From: Chloroflexota bacterium
Lineage (GTDB): Bacteria > Chloroflexota > Dehalococcoidia > Lucifugimonadales > Australimonadaceae
DNA length: 45,441 bases
NCBI GenBank assembly: GCA_009838965.1
Contig: VXQP01000025.1
Span: 1-45,441 of the forward strand
Reading direction: 5' to 3'
The position numbers were made by a program, and so were the translations under genes. Below, in pieces: positions 32,918 to 41,501 of the stretch. The notes beneath the pieces were generated by a model. That model was not told the DNA's origin. It made no database searches and saw only the letters and a program-made list of their open reading frames with translations. The stretch's first letter is position 1. Each line of letters opens with the position of its first letter.

Positions 32918-34135
32918 CTAACCCCCGTTGGCCCCGTTCGGCCCCTTGATGCCGAAGATACGCTGCGAGCGCCCCCACACGACCTCGTGAACGAGCTCCG
33001 GGTCGACACCGGTGAACATGCGCTCCATCGCCGGCGTCGCGTCCGGCCAAGTCTGCCCCTGCTCGTGCGGGTAGTCGCAGCCCCAGATGACGCTGTCGCG
33101 GATCAGGAATTCGGGGTCGGGGATCATCTTCGCCCCGATGTAGTCCTCCTCGAACGTGAACGACATGTTGTTCTTCAGGTAGTGCAGCGGCTCCTGCTCC
33201 ATCTGGTGGATCGTGTCCGCCGCGCGGTCGCTGTAGCAGCGCTGCATCCACTGGAACAGGAACGGCAGCCAGCCGATGCGGCACTCCGCCATCGAGACGT
33301 GCAGGTTCGGGTGGCGGTCGAACATGCCGTTGAATACGTACTGCGCGATGTGCTTGCCTGCGGGATTGAACGGCACCTGCGAGAAGTGCGCCAGCGACTG
33401 CCCGTGCTCGTTCGGCGGGTACGGCGTGCCCGCCGCGTCGCCGATGTGCGCGCAGATCACCATTCCCGTCTCCTCGGCTGCGGCCCACACGGGCTCCCAC
33501 ACCGGCGACCAGACGCCCTCCGCCATGTCGTTCGGGCTGAGCTCGACGGCGCGGATGCCCTGGTCGGCGAGCCGGTAGAGCTCCTCGACGCACGTCTCAG
33601 GGAACGCCGCGTGCAGCCACGGCAGCACGATCAGCCGGTCCGGGTCATAGGAGCAGAGTTCCACAGTCCAGTCGTTGAACGCCCGGTAGACGGCTTTCTC
33701 GAGCTCCTTGTCCTTGAACACCCACTTGCGCGTGTTCCCGTAGTAGACGCCCGCGTAGAACTCGCCGATGTCCATGTGCTGGATCAGTATCTCCGGATCG
33801 GACGGGGGCAGCCGGCCCTCCTCGACCTCGATGGGCAGGAACCGCTTGGCGTGGTTCGCCCAGTCCTTGCCGTCGGCGGCGAATGCGTGGATGTCGTCCT
33901 CCCAGTGCCACGCCGTGCCCTTGTGGGACTCGACGACCTTCGGCGCCTTCTCCCGGAACTCCGGGGCTATGCGCGACTGGATGACGTCGTGCGGATACCA
34001 GACGAGGTCTATGTGGTTATCCGCGGAGATGTACTTGTAATCGATATCGCCCTTGCCGCTCAGGTCGCGCCCGCCGATATTGCGCCGCGTTGCTCTCCCT
34101 CCCAGCCTGTCTGCCCGGACGTTCTCTTCCGGCAT
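32918..34135 (-). CDS. TIM-barrel amidohydrolase (amidohydrolase-2/ACMSD-like)
   Basis: 405 residues, ATG with AGGAG upstream. ISADNHIDL (37-44) replaces the classic HxH; further metal/active-site candidates are His230 (ICAHIGD), Glu284 (AECRIGWLPF) and Asp354/His357 (WGCDYPH). This pattern is common in predicted metal-dependent hydrolases or decarboxylases of the ACMSD group. It is the first gene of the operon leading through the RidA-like, ThDP and amidase genes, so it may act early or late on the same substrate. The actual reaction is unknown. Promoter at 34185-34213. Confidence 0.87.
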   Translation of the reverse strand: MPEENVRADRLGGRATRRNIGGRDLSGKGDIDYKYISADNHIDLVWYPHDVIQSRIAPEFREKAPKVVESHKGTAWHWEDDIHAFAADGKDWANHAKRFLPIEVEEGRLPPSDPEILIQHMDIGEFYAGVYYGNTRKWVFKDKELEKAVYRAFNDWTVELCSYDPDRLIVLPWLHAAFPETCVEELYRLADQGIRAVELSPNDMAEGVWSPVWEPVWAAAEETGMVICAHIGDAAGTPYPPNEHGQSLAHFSQVPFNPAGKHIAQYVFNGMFDRHPNLHVSMAECRIGWLPFLFQWMQRCYSDRAADTIHQMEQEPLHYLKNNMSFTFEEDYIGAKMIPDPEFLIRDSVIWGCDYPHEQGQTWPDATPAMERMFTGVDPELVHEVVWGRSQRIFGIKGPNGANGG

Positions 34136-34184
34136 GACTCCGCTCCTTTCGCCTCCGTACAAGTCTTCCGCACGGAGCACGGGA

Positions 34185-34213
34185 ATCGTAGGATTGGCAG
34201 AGGAGAGTGTCAA
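34185..34213 (-). promoter_or_regulatory. Sigma70-type promoter of the five-gene operon
   Basis: TTGACA (34208-34213), 17-base spacer, TACGAT (34185-34190) on the minus strand; predicted start near 34178, 43 bases before the ATG at 34135. Confidence 0.7.
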
Positions 34214-34233
34214 GGAACACCCGCCCACTCGTC

Positions 34234-34253
34234 GTTCCTGCGTAGGCAGGAAC
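34234..34253. repeat. Small palindromic repeat, copy 2
   Basis: GTTCCTGC-GTAG-GCAGGAAC, perfect 8-bp stem, flanked by CGTC and CTCGC exactly as at 10256-10275. A degenerate third copy starts near 34681 (CGTCCTGCGAAGGCTGGGAA). It lies just upstream of the GNAT start and the operon promoter. Confidence 0.6.
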
Positions 34254-34273
34254 CTCGCAGCGAGAGACAAACG

Positions 34274-34672
34274 ATGACCATCGCCTACTCCACAACCGAG
34301 ATCCCCGGCGCAGAGGAAGTAGCCAATCTCCTGCGCGCCGGAGGCTTCAACCGCCCGCTCGACGACCTCACCCGCGTCGAGCGCATGCTGCGCAACGCCG
34401 ACGTCATCGTCACCGCGCGCGACGGCGATACGCTCGTCGGTATCGTTCGCGGCCTCGCCGACTACGCGGTCTATGCGCTCGTGACCGAACTGGCGGTCGC
34501 CGCGCGGTGGAAGCGGATGGGCATCGGACGCGAACTGCTCCGCCTCTTCCGCGAGCAGGCAGGCGAGGAGTGCACCATCATCCTCCACTCCAGCGAGGAA
34601 GGGCACTCCTTCTACGGGCACCTCGGCTGGGACAACCTGACCCGCTCCTGGCGGCTGCCGCGTTCGAGGTAG
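34274..34672 (+). CDS. GNAT N-acetyltransferase, short
   Basis: 132 residues. Acetyl-CoA motif RWKRMGIGREL (79-89) after the strand LVTELAVA, and the C-terminal GHSFYGHLGWDN, which is the usual end of small GNAT domains. Weak GAGAG ribosome site. Divergent from the amidohydrolase operon. Substrate unknown. Confidence 0.88.
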   Translation: MTIAYSTTEIPGAEEVANLLRAGGFNRPLDDLTRVERMLRNADVIVTARDGDTLVGIVRGLADYAVYALVTELAVAARWKRMGIGRELLRLFREQAGEECTIILHSSEEGHSFYGHLGWDNLTRSWRLPRSR

Positions 34673-34732
34673 GCCCTGTCGTCGTCCTGCGAAGGCTGGG
34701 AATCTTTCGGGGAAACCCACCCCATACGGACC

Positions 34733-34945
34733 CTAACCGAGGCAGTGTTTGCACTCCGCCACGTCGCGCTTTCCCGTAGCCTTCGCCCAGGCATTCGCAG
34801 TCTCGCGGTCCGCGAATCCTTCAGACCAGTGGTTGTCCGGCAGGCGAGTGTCTTTCATCCCGCGCCCGTAGTTGCAGAAGCCACACGAGCCCAGGTGAAC
34901 CTTCGCCATGCTAGTAACGTCATCCACGTAGACCCAATAACTCAA
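34733..34945 (-). CDS. Small protein with two CxxC pairs (zinc-ribbon-like)
   Basis: 70 residues from a TTG with GGAAG upstream. Cys21-x2-Cys24 (GSCGFCNYGRG) and Cys65-x2-Cys68 (ECKHCLG) probably bind one zinc ion, with a short helix (DRETANAWAKATGKR) between. It begins SYWVYVDDVTSMAKVHLGSC, a pattern I have seen in short uncharacterised bacterial proteins. No function is known. It lies 46 bases after the MFS stop at 34992 on the same strand and may be co-transcribed with it. Confidence 0.65.
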   Translation of the reverse strand: MSYWVYVDDVTSMAKVHLGSCGFCNYGRGMKDTRLPDNHWSEGFADRETANAWAKATGKRDVAECKHCLG

Positions 34946-34991
34946 TCCACACTTCCATCCCGTGCATCCTGTCCGTCCATGTTCCTTCCCC

Positions 34992-36251
34992 CTACCGCAT
35001 CGACCGCAGGGTCCGCGAGAAGACCATCTCCCACAGGCCGTAGGCCACGATGACGCCGCCCGTCGCCCCCAGCGCGACGCGGCCGCCGAACAGCTCCGCC
35101 AGCCCCGTGATGCCCAGTATCGCCAGCGGCATCAGCCCGCCCATCATCGCGTTCAGCGCCTGCACCCGCCCGCGCATCTCCGGCTCCGAGTAGGTCTGCA
35201 GCATGGCGAGGTGCACGACGATCCGCCCGGAGTGCCCCATCCCTGCAGGCAGCATGAGCAGCAGCGAGAGGACGTACCAATTCGACGCCGCGAACGCCAC
35301 GACCCCCGCTCCGAACAGCGTGAAGAAGCCCACCAGCAGCAGGCCCTTCCGCTGGAAGTCGCCCAGCGACGCGGCGGTGGTCGAGCCGAGCAGCGACCCC
35401 AAGCCGTAGAAGGTGAACAGCAGGCCCACGCCGTCCGCCTCTATCTCCAGGAAGTCCTGGGCCAGGGGCAGCAGGTTCTGGAACGGCTGTCCGAACACAG
35501 TGACGACGAAGCCCACGAGCAACAGGGTGCGGATCACCGGGGTCTGCCACACGTAGCGGAAGCCCTCCAACGTGGAGCCGCTGCGGCTCCGCCGCCGCGC
35601 GGCGCCCACGCCCCGCACGGGCGTGAGGAAGAGCAGGCCCAGCGCCAGGACGTACAACACGACCACGAGGAGATAGGCCCACTCCGGGCCCGCCCGCGCG
35701 AAGATGATCCCGGCGACGAGCGGCAACAGCGTCCGGGTCGCGTTATGGGACATCGTGTGCAGGCCGGTGGCGTTCAGCAGCAGTCGCTCGTCCACGAGTC
35801 CGCCGATGATGGCGCGGCGCGTCGGCGTGATGAAGGTCATCACGGTGCCTTGGAAGACGCCGATGATGGTGACGTGCCACCACTCCAGCACGCCCAGGAC
35901 GACACCGAGCGCCGTGATGCCGGCGAAAGCAGCCATAAGCCCCGCCGCGACGATGAGGATGTTCCGCATGGAGACCCGGTCCGCGAGCGCCCCGGCGAAT
36001 GGCGACAGCACGAGCGAGGGAGCGTTGTTCGCCGCGAGGACGATGCCCAGGACTATGGGCGCGCGGTCGGCAAGGTCGTATGCCAGGATGGGGCGTGCCA
36101 GCATCGTCGCCTGCATCGCGCCCAGGAAGAACGCCATCGCGACGAAGTAGTTGCGGTACGCGGGCACCGCGAGCGCGTCGAACGTCCGCGGCCATCGGCG
36201 GCGCCCCGCCCGCTCCGCGCTCTGCGTGGGCTGCTGCGGTTCCTCGGCCAT
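34992..36251 (-). CDS. MFS transporter (DHA3/MFS_3 type)
   Basis: 419 residues, about 12 membrane segments. FDALAVPAYRNYFVAMAFF at the N-terminus, helix 2-3 loop GALADRVSMR, and PTRRAIIGGLVDERLLLNATGL are characteristic of the same subgroup as the carrier at 14997-16265. Presumed proton-driven export of a small molecule. Tail ARRRSRSGSTLEGFRY is the central cytoplasmic loop. It lies 111 bases downstream of the CMD-like gene. Confidence 0.88.
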   Translation of the reverse strand: MAEEPQQPTQSAERAGRRRWPRTFDALAVPAYRNYFVAMAFFLGAMQATMLARPILAYDLADRAPIVLGIVLAANNAPSLVLSPFAGALADRVSMRNILIVAAGLMAAFAGITALGVVLGVLEWWHVTIIGVFQGTVMTFITPTRRAIIGGLVDERLLLNATGLHTMSHNATRTLLPLVAGIIFARAGPEWAYLLVVVLYVLALGLLFLTPVRGVGAARRRSRSGSTLEGFRYVWQTPVIRTLLLVGFVVTVFGQPFQNLLPLAQDFLEIEADGVGLLFTFYGLGSLLGSTTAASLGDFQRKGLLLVGFFTLFGAGVVAFAASNWYVLSLLLMLPAGMGHSGRIVVHLAMLQTYSEPEMRGRVQALNAMMGGLMPLAILGITGLAELFGGRVALGATGGVIVAYGLWEMVFSRTLRSMR

Positions 36252-36362
36252 GGCGCGATGCTACCCCCGCGCGCCGCCCTTTGTCACAGCGGACCGGGTG
36301 GTTCCCCGTGCGAGGTCGCGGCGGCGTTGCGGCGGTCTACCCAGCGGGCGGGGGGCCAGGGG

Positions 36363-36917
36363 TCAGCGTCGCGGCGGCAGTTTATCGTCACCTGCGATCA
36401 CGTCGATGTCGAAGGCGTTGTTGAAGGCGGCTACGTACCGGTAGAGGCCGATGGTCGCGACCATGAGGATGAGCCACTGTGGGCCGTGCCTTGCCATCAG
36501 GGAATCGAACATCCGCTGCTCGACCCGGTTCGTGCGGCATAGCTGACGGCAGAGCTCGATGACGTCGCGCTCGTCGTCGTCCAGGAGGCCGCTGTCGGCG
36601 CCGGTGCGGGCAACCTCTATGGCGGCGTCACGCAGGCCCGCCGCACGGGCGGTCGAGACATGGACCGACCACTGATAGGGGGCGTCGTCCTCGTATGCTA
36701 CGGCGAGGATGGCGAGCTCGTGCAGCGCGGGGCTGACCACGCTGTCGTCATGCGTATGCCGGAGGTTCGCCAGGAAGCCCGAGGCGAGGCCGGGGCTGTG
36801 GAGCATGACCGCGAACGGCCCGCGGACGCGTCCACGCTGGGCAAAGACAGCGTCCCACTCGTGTTGTCGCTCCAGCGGAAGCTGGGTCTTGTCGGTGATG
36901 GGATCGATGCGTGTCAT
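36363..36917 (-). CDS. Carboxymuconolactone decarboxylase-family (AhpD-like fold) protein
   Basis: 184 residues from the ATG with GGAGAG upstream. Fold markers: RGPFAVMLHSPGLASGFLANL, SPALHELAILAV, YQWSVHVSTARAAGLRDAAIEVAR. The CxxC redox pair of AhpD is absent (ELCRQLCR later is a different spacing and place), so this is closer to the uncharacterised CMD group than to AhpD. Possible role in ring-lactone or peroxide chemistry; unproven. Divergent from the amidohydrolase at 37063. Confidence 0.82.
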   Translation of the reverse strand: MTRIDPITDKTQLPLERQHEWDAVFAQRGRVRGPFAVMLHSPGLASGFLANLRHTHDDSVVSPALHELAILAVAYEDDAPYQWSVHVSTARAAGLRDAAIEVARTGADSGLLDDDERDVIELCRQLCRTNRVEQRMFDSLMARHGPQWLILMVATIGLYRYVAAFNNAFDIDVIAGDDKLPPRR

Positions 36918-36970
36918 GGCTCTCTCCGGATGGGTACATCTCGGAGTGAAGGATATCGTTCGGCGAGGAC

Positions 36971-36999
36971 TGTACACAGCCGGGCGCCCGGCTTATGCT
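36971..36999 (+). promoter_or_regulatory. Promoter with perfect 16-bp palindrome in the spacer
   Basis: TGTACA (36971-36976), 17 bases, TATGCT (36994-36999). The spacer contains AGCCGGGCGCCCGGCT (36978-36993), a perfect palindrome, a likely operator for a dimeric repressor acting on the amidohydrolase-XDH unit. Both hexamers match consensus at only 4 of 6 positions. Confidence 0.45.
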
Positions 37000-37062
37000 C
37001 GCTCCGGTTGGACGTGGGGATGTGCCGAGTGTCGAGCCGAAGTCCGGGAAGGAGTTAAGTCT

Positions 37063-38142
37063 ATGGCTGTGATCGATGCCGACACGCACGTGGACGAATG
37101 CGAAGAGACCTGGCGCTACATGCCGCCCGAAGACGTGCGCCACAGGCCGGTCACGGTCGTTCCCACCGAGGACATGGGCGATGGCGCTCCAGCCCCCGGC
37201 TACACGAGGCACTGGCTGATCGGCGGCAACCTGTCGATCCGCCGCATCCGCGACGACCGGCGCACCGGCACGACCATCGACGCCCGAGAGCTGAGGAACG
37301 TCCAGACACGCCTGCGGCACATGGACGAGATGGGCGTAGACGTCCACGTCATGTACCCCACGATGTTCCTCACCTACCTGACGAGCGACCCCCACGCCCA
37401 GACCGCCATCTGCAAGAGCTACAACCGGTGGATGGCCGACAGGTCTTCCCTGAGCGAGGGACGTCTCCGATGGGTTGCGGTGCTGCCGATGCTGGACATC
37501 GAGGCCGCCGTGGATGAGATGCGCTGGGCGAGCGAGCACGGCGCCTGCGGGGTCTTCAAGCTGGCGACCGAGATGGGCAGACGGGTGACCGACCCCTACT
37601 TCTTCCCCGTCTACCAGGAGGCCAACGACCTCGATCTTGCGCTCTGCATGCACACCGGCTCGGGCGACCCGCCCGCCGGCAGCAGCGCGCCGCTCCTCGG
37701 CGACGGAGTCACCGGCACCAACGTCATCGACGCGTTCCATGCCATCGTCTTCGCCGGCCTCGCCTTCAGGTTCCCCCGGTTGCGGTTCGGCTTCATCGAG
37801 GCGGGGTCGTCCTGGATCCCCTTCGTGGTCGACAGGCTCTACGCCCGCCGGGAGCGCATGGCCTGGGCGTACCGGTCGTTCACGTACACCGACGACCTGA
37901 GCGACCTCTTCCACGAGCACCGCCTCTACGTGACCTGCCAGTCGCAGGAGGATATTCCGTACCTCCTGAAGTTCGGGACCGAAGACCACCTGATGATCGG
38001 CACGGACTACTCGCACGCGGACCTGTCGGCTGAGATCGGGGCCATAGACATCCTGCGGCGCAGGGCCGACGAGGGAGAGTTCAGCCAGACCGCGAAACGG
38101 AAGATCCTCGAGGACAACCCAAAGACCTTCTACGGTCTGTGA
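37063..38142 (+). CDS. TIM-barrel amidohydrolase (amidohydrolase-2 family)
   Basis: 359 residues, ATG with AAGGAG upstream. IDADTHVDE (4-12) at the first barrel strand, His197 (LCMHTGSG), Glu246/Trp251 (FIEAGSSWIPF), Asp315 and His318 (MIGTDYSHAD) form the expected metal/active site. A common partner of ring-cleavage and hydroxylation pathways. It lies 18 bases before the XDH large subunit, so the two are likely one operon: hydroxylation of a (hetero)aromatic or aldehyde and hydrolysis or decarboxylation of a product. Only distantly similar to the amidohydrolase at 32918-34135. Confidence 0.87.
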   Translation: MAVIDADTHVDECEETWRYMPPEDVRHRPVTVVPTEDMGDGAPAPGYTRHWLIGGNLSIRRIRDDRRTGTTIDARELRNVQTRLRHMDEMGVDVHVMYPTMFLTYLTSDPHAQTAICKSYNRWMADRSSLSEGRLRWVAVLPMLDIEAAVDEMRWASEHGACGVFKLATEMGRRVTDPYFFPVYQEANDLDLALCMHTGSGDPPAGSSAPLLGDGVTGTNVIDAFHAIVFAGLAFRFPRLRFGFIEAGSSWIPFVVDRLYARRERMAWAYRSFTYTDDLSDLFHEHRLYVTCQSQEDIPYLLKFGTEDHLMIGTDYSHADLSAEIGAIDILRRRADEGEFSQTAKRKILEDNPKTFYGL

Positions 38143-38160
38143 CACGATAGAATCCGGCGC

Positions 38161-40479
38161 ATGACTACGACAACGCACGACACGAGCACCCCCTACACGG
38201 GACAGAGCATCCTGCGATTCGAGGACGACCGCCTGCTGCGCGGCGGCGGAACGTTCATCGGCGACATGACGCTGCCGGACATGACGCACGCCGCCGTGGT
38301 TCGCAGCCCGCACGCCCACGCCCGTATCGAGCGCATCGACGCAACCGAGGCGCTCGCGATGCCCGGCGTTCTCGCCGTCATCACGGCGGGCGACGTCGAG
38401 GACGGCGCGGTGCTGGAGAGCGTCGGAAGGCCGGGACTGACGGTCAACCGGGGCGGCGCGCACCCCATCCTCGCGCTGGGCAGGGCGCTCTACGCCGGTC
38501 AGCCCATCGCAGTGGTCGCAGCGGAAACCGCTGCGCAGGCCGCCGACGCCGCGGCGCGCGTCGAAGTCGCCTACGAGCCGCTGGAGGCGATCAACGACCT
38601 GGAGCGCGCGGCGGAAGGCGGCTATCCTACGCTCCACCCTGAGATCGGCTCGAACGTTGGAGCGTTGCAGCGCACGGGCTCGGGCGACGTGGACGGCGCA
38701 TTCGCAGCCGCTGACCGGGTCGTCTCCGGCTCGTTCGTCATCCCACGCCTTGCGCCGATGCCGATGGAGGGGCGCGGCTGCATCGCCAGGTTCGAGGCGA
38801 ACGGCGACCTGATGTTCTGGTCGTCCAACCAGTCGCCGCACGACACGGCCCACCACATCGAGGAGGCGATCACGCTGCCGGGCCACGTGCGCGTCATCAC
38901 GCCGGACGTGGGGGGCGGCTTCGGGCACAAGCACCACGTCTACCCGGAGGAGGTCGCGGCCATCCTCCTCGCGATGCGGCTTCAACGCCCGGTGAAGTGG
39001 GTGGAGGAGCGGAGCGAGAACATCCACTCGTCCCACGCGCGCGGACTGGAGGCGCACGTGCAGGCCGCCGTCACGAACGACGGTCTCGTCCTCGCGATCA
39101 GGGCGCGCTTCCTGTCGGACCTCGGCGCCTACTGGATCAGCGGTGCGTTCACGTCGCCGGACAACGCGGCGAAGCGCTTCGCAGGCCCATACCACATCCC
39201 CGCCTACGACGGCGACCAGGTCTGCCTCATAACCAACCGCCCGCCCATCACCTCCTACCGGGGTGCGGGGCAGCCGGAGGCCACGTTCTGCATGGAGCGC
39301 ATGCTGGACCTCATCGGCGACGAGCTCGGCATAGACCCTGTCGACCTGCGCCGCTGCAACCTCATCCCCCCCGACCAATTCCCGTACACGACCGCGTCCG
39401 GCACGCCGTACGTGGACGGCGACTACGAACCGGTGCTCGACCGGGCGCTCGAGGTAGCGGGGTACGGTGAACTGGTGGCCCGGCGCAACCGCGAGCGGCA
39501 GGAGGGGCGCACGGTGGGCCTCGGCATCGCGCTCTCGACGAAGGGCTCCGGCGGCACAGGCGGCGACGCGGCGCGCTCGAGCGCCGCAGCGGTCGAGGTC
39601 GGCGCGGACGGCCACGTTCGCCTCACGACGGACATCTCGCCGCACGGGCAGGGCAACTCCACGACGTTCATGCAGATCACCGCGGACGCGCTCGGCGTGA
39701 TGCCGGACAACGTGACCGTCCTCCATGGTGACACGGATGGCATCGAGCCGTTCGGCCCCGGCGCGGGCACCTACGCGAGCCGGGGTCTCGTCATCGGTGG
39801 GCACGCCGTCTACCAGACGGCGCTCCAGGCGCGCGAGAAGCTGGTCGACGCGGCGTCGCACCTGCTCGAAACGCCCGCTGACGACGTGACGCTCGAAGGC
39901 GGCGCGGCGGTGTCGCGCTCGGACCCGTCGCGCTCGGTGCCGCTCGGCAGGCTCGCCGGTATGGCGGGGGATGCGGACGGCGGTTTCCGGCACTACTCGA
40001 CCTACACGCTGCCGCCGGGGAGCTTCGCGTTCGCCACCCACATCGCGTACGTCGAGATAGACCCGGACTCCGGCGACGTCCGCGTGCGCGACTTCGTCGC
40101 CGTGCACGACGTCGGGAACCTCATCAACCCGGTCATCGTCGAGGGGCAGATCCACGGCGGCGTAGTGCAGGGGTTCGGCGAGGCGATGTGCGAGGCCGTC
40201 TCCTACGCCGACGACGGCCGCCCGCGCGAGTGGTCGTTCATGGACTACGCGATGCCGCTCGCCGAGGACTTGCCGCACATGATCGTCGAGACGCACGCGA
40301 CGGAGGCGAAGAACGGCGCTATGGGCGTGCGCGGCATCGGCGAGATGCCGTCGTGCGCGAGCCCCGCGGCGCTCGCCAACGCCGTCCACGACGCGCTGCG
40401 CCAGATCGGCGCGCCGATGGTGGACATCCCGTTCACGGCGGAGCGCGTCTGGCAGGCCACCCGCCAGGCGTCGCGGTAG
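38161..40479 (+). CDS. Xanthine dehydrogenase/aldehyde oxidase family, molybdopterin-binding large subunit (form II CoxL-like)
   Basis: 772 residues. YTGQSILRFEDDRLLRGGGTFIGD at the start is the usual CoxL/CutL opening. VGGGFGHKHHVYPEE near 256-270, active loop SYRGAGQPE (form II type, not the AYRCSFR of true CO dehydrogenase), and catalytic Glu728 in VRGIGEMPSCASPAA. Expected to hydroxylate an aldehyde, heterocycle or related substrate using water at Mo-pterin cytosine dinucleotide. No iron-sulfur or FAD subunit gene is adjacent. Part of a plus-strand run amidohydrolase-XDH-PAC2-MFS. Confidence 0.92.
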   Translation: MTTTTHDTSTPYTGQSILRFEDDRLLRGGGTFIGDMTLPDMTHAAVVRSPHAHARIERIDATEALAMPGVLAVITAGDVEDGAVLESVGRPGLTVNRGGAHPILALGRALYAGQPIAVVAAETAAQAADAAARVEVAYEPLEAINDLERAAEGGYPTLHPEIGSNVGALQRTGSGDVDGAFAAADRVVSGSFVIPRLAPMPMEGRGCIARFEANGDLMFWSSNQSPHDTAHHIEEAITLPGHVRVITPDVGGGFGHKHHVYPEEVAAILLAMRLQRPVKWVEERSENIHSSHARGLEAHVQAAVTNDGLVLAIRARFLSDLGAYWISGAFTSPDNAAKRFAGPYHIPAYDGDQVCLITNRPPITSYRGAGQPEATFCMERMLDLIGDELGIDPVDLRRCNLIPPDQFPYTTASGTPYVDGDYEPVLDRALEVAGYGELVARRNRERQEGRTVGLGIALSTKGSGGTGGDAARSSAAAVEVGADGHVRLTTDISPHGQGNSTTFMQITADALGVMPDNVTVLHGDTDGIEPFGPGAGTYASRGLVIGGHAVYQTALQAREKLVDAASHLLETPADDVTLEGGAAVSRSDPSRSVPLGRLAGMAGDADGGFRHYSTYTLPPGSFAFATHIAYVEIDPDSGDVRVRDFVAVHDVGNLINPVIVEGQIHGGVVQGFGEAMCEAVSYADDGRPREWSFMDYAMPLAEDLPHMIVETHATEAKNGAMGVRGIGEMPSCASPAALANAVHDALRQIGAPMVDIPFTAERVWQATRQASR

Positions 40480-40588
40480 GGCAAGGGGGGACGCACGGCG
40501 CGGTGGGCACCCCCGTTACCGCGAGACCGGCGCGTATCGGCCACCTTAAGGGTTGCAATCCGCGCGTGGGGGGAACACTATTAGGGCC

Positions 40589-41497
40589 ATGAGAGTAGGC
40601 GAATTCGAGATACAAGAGCCTCTGCCGGAGCTGCGGTCGCCGCACATCATCGCGTCATTGACGCCATGGATCGACGCCGGCAGTGTCGGCTCGCTGAGCA
40701 TCGAGCGGCTGGAGCGCTACATGCGCGCACGCGACCTCGGCTCGCTCGCGAAGCCGGGGCACTTCTTCGATTTCACCCGCTACCGCCCTGTTGTCTACTT
40801 CGAGGACGGCAAGCGCAAGATGCGTGTCCCGAACGCCGACCTCCGCTGGGCCACCGGCCTCGGGAGCCACGACTTCATCTTCCTCCACATGCTGGAGCCG
40901 CACTCCAACGCGGAGGAGTACATCGACGCGCTGGTGGAGGTCATCTCCTACCTGAACGTGGACCGCTTCTGCCGCATCGGCGCGATGTACGACGCGGTCC
41001 CCCACACGCGCCCGCTCCTCGTCATGGGAACGCTCAACGGTCAGCCTATCGAGGACGTGGAAGGAATCGAGGGCAACCGGCGCAGGCCGTACCAGGGCCC
41101 CACCTCCATCATGAACATGGTCGGCGACCGCATCAGTGAGAGCGGGGTCGACAACATGATGCTCATGTGCCGGCTCCCCCACTACGTTGAACTCGAGGCC
41201 GACTTCGCAGGGCGCACGAAGATGCTCCAGGTGCTCTCCACGCTCTACGGCTTTCCCGCCGAGTACGCCGCCAGCCAACGCGACACGCAGCAGTACGCGC
41301 GCGTCACCGCCGAGATGCAGCGCAACTCCCAGGTGAAGTCGCTCGTCGAACGGCTGGAGTCGGACTACGACGCCCGTCGCGGCAGGCGCGAACAGCAGCG
41401 GCAGTCCGAGGAGAAGAAGGAGCTTCCACCGCTCCCGCCCTCTGTCGAGGAGTTCCTCGGCAAACTGACCGGCCCGGGCGAAGAAGAGAGCAGCTAG
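40589..41497 (+). CDS. PAC2-family protein
   Basis: 302 residues from ATG. PAC2 (proteasome-assembly-chaperone-like) signature: HIIASLTPWIDAGSVGSLSIERL near 19-41, FIFLHMLEPHSNAEEY, RIGAMYDAVPHTRPLLVMGTLNG, and MCRLPHYVE. The C-terminal 60 residues are a charged helix (DYDARRGRREQQRQSEEKKE). PAC2 homologues are widespread in actinobacteria and archaea; the bacterial role is unknown. It sits 109 bases after XDH and 4 bases before the MFS gene. Confidence 0.85.
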   Translation: MRVGEFEIQEPLPELRSPHIIASLTPWIDAGSVGSLSIERLERYMRARDLGSLAKPGHFFDFTRYRPVVYFEDGKRKMRVPNADLRWATGLGSHDFIFLHMLEPHSNAEEYIDALVEVISYLNVDRFCRIGAMYDAVPHTRPLLVMGTLNGQPIEDVEGIEGNRRRPYQGPTSIMNMVGDRISESGVDNMMLMCRLPHYVELEADFAGRTKMLQVLSTLYGFPAEYAASQRDTQQYARVTAEMQRNSQVKSLVERLESDYDARRGRREQQRQSEEKKELPPLPPSVEEFLGKLTGPGEEESS

Positions 41498-41501
41498 CCC
41501 C

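Noticed and set aside
36748-40389. A 1213-codon open frame on the minus strand
   Set aside because: It lies exactly antisense to the amidohydrolase and XDH genes, has the Arg/Val/His/Asp-rich composition of a GC-rich shadow frame, and shows no domain.
38161-40479. Aerobic CO dehydrogenase large subunit
   Set aside because: The active-site loop reads SYRGAGQPE instead of AYRCSFR, and CoxS and CoxM are absent.
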